60,000 nucleotides of DNA from Bolinopsis microptera (Eukaryota > Ctenophora > Tentaculata > Lobata > Bolinopsidae), in NCBI RefSeq assembly GCF_026151205.1, contig NC_087079.1:2701730-2761729 (forward strand), given 5' to 3'. Shown here one piece after another: positions 51,241 through 60,000 of the stretch (the first letter of the stretch is position 1; every line of letters begins with the position of its first letter). A program made the translations under genes and the position numbers. A model generated the notes under the pieces. That model had not been told where the DNA came from. It saw only the letters and a program-made list of their open reading frames with translations, and did no database searches.

Positions 51241-54080
51241 GTGAGTGCCGCGCGTTTCTTGCATAATCAGAAAGATGAATTGTATCTGTTATCTTTCTGT
51301 CTAACGGCTAATATGTAACACTGAACATATCATACTATGATGTAATAAGTAGTTAGTAAGGCGTAATATAAGGGCGAGTGTAGTCTGGAGTTGGACTTTG
51401 GAGCAAAGTAGCATATCACGTGATTAAGTACGTTGGAATCATGTGATTGAGTACCTACCTACCTATTGAACCTATTGAGTAGTTGGTTGTAACTTGTATC
51501 ATGGTAGCGGCTGCTAGTTTGGTTCACCAATAACATACTATACCTAATACTTTCAACACTACTGTATAAAAAATAATTTGAGATCATGAATACGATGTTG
51601 TAACAATGAAACGTTGAGTAATTCCTTTCCTGATAAGAGCATTTTTCCTTGTCGCATCGAACGGGATCAATACAAATTTACACAAGAATACATTGCAACC
51701 ATGCGACTCATAAACAATATTCCAATCCGGATTTTACAATAATATATTACATTATCATAATATTTGTTAATATAGTTCCACACAGACAGTAAAATAATCT
51801 GAATGTTTGTTTGGCAAGTTCCCAATATCACTTGCATCCGAAACTGTTTAATATGGGCAACTATATATTCAGGATTATATTTTAGAATGAGATTGTATAA
51901 ATATAATGATATTGTAAAATGCGTGCTAGTAACTACTTACGACAAGTTGTTATACTCTTTTAGCAAAAAAAACTGTTGAAATTTGGGAAACTATTGTTAT
52001 TGCTTACGTAAATAGGCAAATCAACGTATTTTTAGCACGAAATGCATGAAAAGTGTTTTGTTCAGCTCTCGATCGAGTATGTTATAAGACCACCAAGCTA
52101 AACTATACTGAGTTATCTAAATGCTAAAAGCTTTTACCAAAGTATTTCTCTTTAACTACATAGTATTTTACCTGAACAAAAATCGTAAGAACTACGATCA
52201 GCTAAACGGCACGCAGAACGAAACCAAGTTACCAGAACCGCTTCGAACGAAATACTTTGATAAAATTAAATGGGATGATCATACTATCACTGATAAAACT
52301 ATCACTGATAAAACTAAACTAAAAATAAGCTTCTTAAGAAGTCACGTTCCAAAGAATTATGTCATGATTAATAAGGTTGGGTATGTAAGGATGGTTTATG
52401 ACAGACAATAATTGTAATGAACCTGCTGCTGCATTATGGGACTGGACCTGGGGTGTTATACTTTTTGGATAGGCTGCAACGAAAATGTAATCAACGAACT
52501 GTCAAAAAAAGGCCACTCATTGCAAAATAAAACTACATTGATACGACACCAAGGATTTTACAATCACTATTTTCTCATGATCTATACAGCTGTATAATTG
52601 CATTGTTCAAATATAATAGACTGGACCAAATAACCACAACACTGTAAGAACAATACACTGCTTTCTTACAGCAATGACTACTAGAATGCGTTTAGATTGA
52701 ACAATAAGGCATTTAGTCGCTCACAAACCAAAACATTCCAGTAACACTACCGCGACTTTATAAGCCGGGTACAACCACTCTAGTGGCGGGGAGTGCTTAG
52801 TAACTTCGAAAAACTTTAAGAAACTTTGAGAAACTTTGAGAAACTTTGAGAAACTTTGAGAAACTTTGAGAAACTTTGAGAAAATTTGAGAAACTTTGAA
52901 AAACTTTGAGAAACTTTGAGAAACTTTGAGAAACTTTGAGAAACTTTGAGAAACTTTGAGAAACTTTGAGAAACTTTGAGAAACTTTGAGAAACTTTGAG
53001 AAACTTCGAAAAACTTTGAGAAACGTTGAGAAACCTCGAGAAACCAGGAACTTCCAGATAGCTCCCTAAAATGGAATTCCTGATTCCAGAGCTCTTGCTC
53101 TCCTAAGTTACACCAACTGTCAAGCAAACCTGACGCAGTCAAACCGGATTTGTTGCCACATCTTCCGAGTGACTGCTGACAAATTGAATATTATATCCGT
53201 TTCAATCATTTTAAAAGGTGTTTGCCTTGCATTTAATTTATTCACTCAAACGAATGTTATACTCAATTCATGCGCCTAAATGACTGCCAATCTTTAATTG
53301 GATCTTCAGCTTATATCATCAAAATATGGGATATTAAATATGATACATTTTGCAATATTCTAAAAAACTTCCTCGCACATTTAGCAATACTAGACGAGCC
53401 CGACATGACAAACGACAATGACATGTTGCAGAATTTGTCAAATTTAGTTGCTGGGACCGGACACTCCGCGAAATTGCAACCCCCTGTCAATTTGAACTAA
53501 GATTTTGAATTAGATTTATGGGTTCGGACATAGTTGAGGAAATAGCTATTGGTTAGGTTTATAGGGCTTGAAAAATAGTATGCAGCTAAATACATAATAT
53601 ATATATTATTTAATTATCGTGCTAAGTTTGAGGCTCAGTGTTAGAGTGTGATTATAAAAAGTCGTGATATGAAATGAAATGTCGGAGGATAAATTAATGT
53701 CTTCATCCCTTAATTTCTAAGGTCTTTTCTTAAATTCAGGCGATCAATTATTATCTTATTTGTACTTTAAGGCAGTCACATCCAAATGATCAAGAGAACT
53801 TCACTTAACAAGTTCCTTCAAGTACATTTTGATGTCGAACTAACCCCAAATCCCAATTTCCAAAGAGTAGCGTTTACTACATGTAACCGCCTTTCATCTG
53901 TGATCCGTGGGCCCACCTGTAGTAAAATACAAGCTCTACATTAGTTTAATTAGTTGGATGACTGCCAGGAAAATAGGCCCCGTCATTACAGAGGACAATA
54001 TCCACACGAACGGCCGTGGTGTAGTTTGTAGGCTGCTTAATTAATCTCGTGGATGTAAAAGCAAAGAAACCCTTATTGAG
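51241..54080 (+). other. probable intron(s) with short open frames
   Basis: Contains an ORF of 96 codons (52121-52411; ...KKLPEP-like then IKWDDHTITDKTITDKTKLK) with a possible donor at GGTTGG|GTATGT, and an ORF at 53270-53500. Neither has matching phases, so they are left unassigned. A 10-bp array (52815-53040) is also present. Confidence 0.35.
52815..53040. repeat. 10-bp minisatellite (GAGAAACTTT)
   Basis: About 23 copies, nearly perfect, degenerating at the 3' end. Confidence 0.97.
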
Positions 54081-54406
54081 GCTCCAGCAAAAGAGTAAAA
54101 GTAAAGTTCAGCGAGTTCCGTCTAGATGTACAATCAAGATTCTCTCACCAGCTCGGTTATCAGCCGAAATCTAATCAAATCAGAAAACGAAAGCTGAATA
54201 AGCCTGGTGAAGATGGTAGTGCTCGGAGTCCTGAAAGTTTTAATATCGACACAAGTAGTCCTCCTCGGACTGAAATGAAGTGGGACTTAACTTATATGAG
54301 AGCGGGGCTCTCGATTCATCGGGTTTATGAGATAGCTGCTTTTCTAAAGGTTCCAACAATTTCGATCGAGGAAGCAATGAGGCGAATGAAAGCAGACAAA
54401 GTCTAG
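54081..54406 (+). CDS. terminal coding exon, unidentified basic protein
   Basis: Open for 108 codons to TAG with no internal ATG start needed, so it is missed by start-based scans. Segments: KVKFSEFRLDVQSRFSHQLG, a basic QIRKRKLNKPGEDGSARSPE, then MKWDLTYMRAGLSIHRVYEI and AAFLKVPTISIEEAMRRMK. Composition and length make it very likely coding. The RKRK stretch could be a nuclear localisation signal. Acceptor TATTGAG at 54080 gives the phase needed by 51180-51240; a slightly later AG (54087) is possible. No family recognised. Confidence 0.65.
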
Positions 54407-54764
54407 ATAACTATTTTAGTATAGAGCGGTAGATGACACACTTAAAACAGGATGCGATATTTTTGGACAATCCATTAGAACATTCTCAAATAATGTGTGA
54501 AATAGGTAGTGGTGCTAAAAGTTTCAAAACTTCAATTCAATCAATCATTCACGGACGTTAAGGTTGAAACGCGAAAAAATTATTTATGCTGCTCCAGGCC
54601 TCCAGCTGCTACCCTGGCGACAAAACTTAAATCAGATGTATCCATTTTACACATGAACATCTTGCTAAAATGCCAATATCAGCTGACAGATGACAGCTAT
54701 CGCTCCAATTTCGGATATATAAGTGAACAGCTCCATTGAACAATCTATACGGAACCACCCTCAA

Positions 54765-54826
54765 GTCGTTGATACAAAGTACAATCCGTGAGGGCCGCCT
54801 CACGGATTGTACTTTGTATCAACGAC
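54765..54826. repeat. perfect 29-bp-stem hairpin
   Basis: Left arm GTCGTTGATACAAAGTACAA then TCCGTGAG; the right arm is its exact complement. With the G-C closing pair the loop is four bases (GCCG). No mismatch or indel in the stem. Confidence 0.97.
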
Positions 54827-54829
54827 TAT

Positions 54830-55585
54830 TTAGAGAAGGAAACTAGAATAGTTTCAAGGCATTGTGTACAAGCACGAATTAATTTAGCTCTAAAGCATTG
54901 TATATTATAGCACGTGGGAAGGCTGCGACAAGACTAACATTTTTATGAATTAACTCGTCAGGATTTTATTTGTAACGCATTTTTCAATGACAACACTCAG
55001 ACCTATATAGCGCTCTAATCTAGAAATGAATAAATCATGGCTTTAGTGGCTATCATACCATAAGATTTCAGTAATTTATACCATAAGATCGTATGCTAGC
55101 AAACTATTGTCGGTATTTCAAATTAAATTGCACGGTACTACCCTCGTCATGCCCAATCAACAACTTCACCCAGGTCATATTACAACTGCATCCAATTCCA
55201 TGTACGACAACTTCTCCCAAATATTTGTATACCAGATTTTCAGGTTAGCTTGAGGGACTGCCTTGGTGCTTGGCTCAGATCTCGTGTCTTCCGATGCTTG
55301 AGGAGTATAATTGATCGCACCCTTTTTGGTACGATGCCATCATTTCACTTAAATGGTGCGTACCATGATCAATACGTTTAGCTGTTTAGTAGGTATTTAG
55401 CTGATAATCACATTTCAAAATGAGCAATTCATTTTTGTGTTGATGTTTGGATGCGTGCGTGTGAGTGTGACATACGTTCAAAAATGAGTTATAATTCCAT
55501 AGTCTTCGTAAATACTCTTTATTATTTTGATTACAAAAGATTACAATGTATTCTTCAATGATGGAAATCTTTTTTAGTTTTATAT
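54830..55585. other. stretch without a supported gene
   Basis: AT-rich, no exon, repeat array or RNA gene recognised. Confidence 0.55.
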
Positions 55586-56567
55586 TTTTAGTTGTTATGG
55601 ACGGTTGATTTCGGAATAAAAACGTTTTGAACCATTTTTGAAAAATAAAAACGATTAAAAACGATAAAAAACGGTTTTAGTTTTAATTTTATTTATATTT
55701 TACAAAAAACTCAAAATTTTGGTCGTTTTCAAAATGTTGGCAATTTCAACAGTAGATATTTATGATTTTATAAGTGAATTAAGCGGATTCATTTGAATAT
55801 CATGAATTCCACTTAAGGGAGGGGGTTCACCCTGACTTTTTTGTGAAACTTGGTTTCGAGATAGAAGTTGGCCAACAAACTATGACCAGTGACCGAACTT
55901 TTGGGGGGGGTCCCGGACCCCAACCGCCTAACTGTGCCCGCGGGGCAGCCACGCCCATATTTGGTCCAAATTAGGCCCAATTTAGCCAAATACCCTGAAG
56001 ATGCCCAAAATCCAGATTTTAGGTGCTTTACTTGTAGCTAGTGGTCCCTTGAACTCGTATATGAATTTTCATCAAGATTGGCCAAAAAATGACTGAGTTA
56101 TGAGCCAAAAACCATATGACCATATTTGGGCATACGCACCAAATTTGATCGATTTTGGTCTATAAATTGGTCAAATATCAATATTTTTGAATGAAACCAA
56201 CTTTATATGGAAGGTAAGCTTATACTACACGTCATCTATGATTATCAGCTCAGTATCTACCTAACTGTGGATTCTGTGTTCAAATAATCGCAAAAAATGA
56301 ACAAAATCGCCCATATCTCAGTTCACGATATTTGCAAAACTGACTTCGCTCAAAACAATAGAACTCAATAGGGTTTAACGGGTGATACTCGTAAAATATT
56401 TGTTTCAAATACTGTCGACGAGTCCAACTCGGTGCGCGTCTTGGTAGGTTATATAAAACCTACAAAATTCCACCTTTCCCGCCTCCCATCCCAAATAAAA
56501 ACTTTAGAAAAAAAGTTTTTAACGATCTTTCGAAAAAAACATTTTTAACGTTCATAACAACTACAAA
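55586..56567. mobile_element. foldback-type element, about 980 bp
   Basis: Ends TTTTTAGTTGTTATGGACG (55586 onward) and CGTTCATAACAACTACAAA (56549-56567) are inverted repeats with two mismatches, followed on both sides by AAAACG/AAAAAC-rich DNA. The interior has GCCCAAATTTGGCC-like runs and a GGGGGGG/CCCC segment at about 55900-55920. No ORF. Target duplication not established. Confidence 0.5.
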
Positions 56568-58079
56568 CTAAGCTTATACTTATAGTTATACTTATATCAT
56601 ACAATATTTACTATTTATCGCAATACATAATTTTAAAATGTACTATACGGTTATACCATAACATCGTCTGTGAGCAATTATAATGCTTTTTAAAAAGTTG
56701 CTTCGAATTAAGTGCATTAGTAGAATTCATTTCAAAACTTACCTGCGCAGGTGCGAACTTTTAATCGAAGGTGTGAAAAGAAATTTCAATAAAATTTGCT
56801 AAGTCTATATATGAAAAAATGCGTCGCTGAAGGATAAAAATCATAACATGATATTGAACAAATGTGTCCATCTTCAATAATTCTTGCGTAAAGTTTCAGA
56901 TTTCGTAATCGTATTTTATTTAACATTAAGAAACTTATAAATTTTTAGAAGCTGAGTAATAAATACTAAACAAAAACTATAACTACCAACTATAGTTACT
57001 GAATCACTGAATAACCTATGAACCTAAAAATGACAAATAATCCACAATAACTCCTAAATTCAGGATCAAAGATCAACTGAGTTTATACTACAGCGCAGAT
57101 ACAAAGAAATAAATATAAAACAACAAGTGAGGATAAAGTACCCGAGGTCACGTGACCCAAAACCAAGCACTCTGATTGGACCTCCGGTATCACGTGACTT
57201 GAACGGAGGTACATGATTGGCCAGGAGCTGATTAGCAACCACAATCTCATTGGTAGGATCTTATGTGTTCAAATAATACGTTGATTAATGAACGCACCAG
57301 CTAGGAAATGTCTCTTACATTTATATCACAGCTAGAAAACGTCATTATATAAAGAAGATACCCACCGTACCTTTTTTTTTCAAATTAATTGGTAACAATT
57401 TTCATTGTCGGGTAACTAGGAATTTTCTTTTAAAAACTGGGCTCTACGTAATTCAGGACAATATCTTATCCAGCTGTCTTTGACACGACTTTTCTTTTCG
57501 GCATATAATCAATAAAGTATAGCAGAAGTATAGAGGCCGACATTGCTGACGTAACATTATAACGTTGATAGAATTACTTTCCATCTAAAAGTAACCGACA
57601 AGATTGTTTAACAACTTTATTAATGTAAAACGAAACGAAATAATTTTAGTATAAAATTTGTTCAGCAAAGTACAGGTAATATAATCAATAATATAACCGG
57701 AGTACCTATGAAATATTATAATTATAAAATCACTGAGCCGGTCAAAGCTCATTTTATCGATTGACTGCAGATTAATATATCACAACCACTTTGCAGTAAA
57801 GCCAAAGGCCGACTTGGCGACTTCGGCCGTTTATATTTATTTCAAATTACATTAACTATAAATATCTTTAAGATGACATATACAATAAATATGGATCTCC
57901 AATACACACAGCTTTCTCGACTAGACCCAAAATTCCATGTTTTATTTTTGACATTATTCTTTGTTGAAAAGTGAAAACTCTTAATTACACTTTTCAAGCG
58001 TGCTAAATCACTTAGTTCTACTGTCGATCTTCGAGATTTTTCTAAAAGGGCCCCTGACACTGTGACAGTTGAAATCTAC
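56568..58079. other. stretch without a supported gene
   Basis: AT-rich. The 72-codon minus frame at 57842-58060 has no splice partner. Nothing else recognised. Confidence 0.55.
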
Positions 58080-58330
58080 CTGATTCGATGTATTTTCGAA
58101 CGCTGATTCCGAATCACCCCACATGACATAGGGTTAAAATGCTCCCCTAGCGAGATATCGGCGAAAAACTGTTTCGATCACGTGACATGACCATATAAGG
58201 AAGTTGGTCTAATTTCTCGTTAGGGTTAGGGTTTCAGCATATGCTTCAGTTAGGCCTAGGGATTGGGTTAGGGTTAGGGATGGGATCAGATTAGAGGGTT
58301 AGGGTTTCGAATAGTCATTCAGAGCCACCT
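58080..58330 (-). repeat. dispersed repeat family, inverted copy 3
   Basis: The reverse complement reads ATCGAA...TTCGAAAATACATCGA and AACCCTATGTCATGTGG, matching 39950-40000. Includes two short TTAGGG-type runs (58223-58236, 58265-58280) that belong to the repeat's AACCC-rich part. Confidence 0.75.
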
Positions 58331-58720
58331 AGAGGAAGTGTTAAAAAAGTCACGTGATAGTCGAGTGTAAAGTGATTAATCATCATCCTACACTTTTACA
58401 AAACTTCCCAAACTATAATATGCTATTTTAAATTTAAGTTTTAAACTCACGGCACTAATTTTAATGGAGAGAATATTTACAAAACGGTTTGTACTTTAAT
58501 GGTCCGGTAAAGTTGTGTTTTTCATTTATAGTAAAATCCATTAAGGTAAAAATAAAATGACAACATAAAATTCGTTTGAAAAATTGTTTAGTACGATGCG
58601 TTCGACTATTAGTAAAACTCAAATGAAACGCAACGACTGGCAAATCATCAAATTAAAATAACCAAGATTTATGAATTAGGGGGGAAAACGAAGGATATGT
58701 TTTGTAATCTATCACTGATC
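58331..58720. other. stretch without a supported gene
   Basis: No repeat or exon recognised; short open frame at 58461-58643 on minus is unsupported. Confidence 0.55.
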
Positions 58721-58723
58721 ACA

Positions 58724-58922
58724 AGCAACACAAGCAACACGAGCAACACAAGCAACACAAGCAGCACAAGCAACACGAGAAACACAAGCAACAGACACAG
58801 CACAAGCGTCACAAGCAACGCACGCATCACACGCAACACAAGCAACACAAGCATCACACGCAACACACGCAACACGTGCAACACAAGCAACACGAGCAAC
58901 ACAAGCAACACGAGCAACACAA
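58724..58922. repeat. 9-bp minisatellite (AAGCAACAC)
   Basis: About 22 units with CGAGCAACAC and CACGCATCAC variants. Open frames on both strands (Ser-Asn-Thr or Val-Leu-Leu repeats) are artefacts. Confidence 0.95.
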
Positions 58923-59177
58923 TTATTACAGGATCCAAAAGCACTCTCACTAAACAACAAACAGCTCCCCGACAATTACTATACAGCTATACGATATACT
59001 GAGCTGCTCCGGGGAGAGGCCAATAACAAAAAGATCAATTTATTACTGTACCCCCTGTCATATCACCATGTTATACACGAGATGCTTATGAAGTGAGTGA
59101 GTATGTGTGTTGACGCACATGGGGCAGGGGAGATAGTATATTTAGTGAATAATACTCATCTTGTGGTGGGGTCCACA

Positions 59178-59694
<517 letters not shown>

Positions 59695-59812
59695 CATACG
59701 GGGGATAGCTCTAGCTGATATTATTTATGGTGCTTTTATTAATCAGACAGAGTCAGATGTGTGAGTGGGATTGTGAGTTGTGACGTCATAGTGGAGAGGC
59801 TTGACGACTGCT

Positions 59813-60000
59813 AGTTGTGACGTGTTAGCTGGTTACCTAGCAACCGAGACTAAAATTAGATAGTTGTGACGTGTTAGCTGGTTACCTAGCGACCGAGACT
59901 AAAATTAGATAGTTGTGACGTGTTAGCTGGTTACCTAGCAACCGAGACTAAAATTAGATAGTTGTGACGTGTTAGCTGGTTGCCTAGCAACCGAGACTAA
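59813..60000. repeat. 49-bp tandem repeat running off the right edge
   Basis: Starts at 59813, 59862, 59911 and 59960. Each unit contains TTGTGACGTGTTAGCTGG and GGTTACCTAGCAACC (GGTTGCCTAGCAACC in the last), an RFX X-box-like dyad. The true array length is unknown because the window ends. Confidence 0.95.

Noticed and set aside
58223-58280. Interstitial telomere at TTAGGG runs
   Set aside because: Only two or three units each, and they are part of an inverted dispersed repeat with AACCC-rich sequence at 27.1 and 39.8 kb.

Overview
The window is nuclear DNA from a metazoan. Its genes are split by GT-AG introns. One gene encodes an alpha2-delta subunit of voltage-gated calcium channels, and an intact endonuclease-type LINE with an N-terminal PHD-like zinc finger sits in one of its introns. 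The DNA is AT-rich, intron-rich and unusually full of micro- and minisatellites. The phylum cannot be fixed from sequence alone; an early-branching or other marine invertebrate (for example a cnidarian) fits best. All exons were read by eye from reading frame, splice signals and phase agreement. None has transcript support.

Layout. (1) 1-2.3 kb: the 3' part of an unidentified minus-strand gene, with three phase-compatible exons and a possible fourth. (2) 2.3-6.7 kb: no convincing gene. (3) 6.75-26.92 kb, plus strand: a complete 23-exon alpha2-delta gene. The exon phases chain without a break to a 1098-residue protein with signal peptide, VWA domain with complete MIDAS, Cache-like regions and a hydrophobic GPI-type tail. 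Intron 17 carries a roughly 4 kb antisense LINE with an intact 1224-codon ORF. Introns 2, 5, 7, 10, 12, 19 and 21 carry tandem repeats. (4) 28.9-41.4 kb: exons of a minus-strand gene ending in a leucine-zipper-like coiled coil, interleaved with plus-strand exons of at least two other unidentified genes. (5) 36.7-38.9 kb: a 405-bp satellite array. (6) 41.4-45 kb: a cluster of mobile elements, made up of an 18-bp-TIR MITE and two insertions bounded by G-run/C-run ends with 5-6 bp target duplications. (7) 45-60 kb: short unidentified exons, a 5'-truncated LINE, two large hairpins, a foldback element, and several tandem arrays, including about 510 bp of pure (TC)n and a 49-bp array running off the right edge.

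Most notable observation. At several independent exon-intron borders a tandem repeat starts at, or spans, the splice site. The cases are alpha2-delta exons 2, 10 and 21, a 3' splice site at 28.99 kb, the satellite at 36.7 kb, and the (GACA)n next to a minus-strand donor at 1.15 kb. In two of these every repeat unit begins with GT and ends with AG, which produces long runs of potential splice sites. This resembles the known model of intron gain by tandem duplication of an AGGT-containing segment, here seen repeatedly in one locus and expanded to up to 26 copies.
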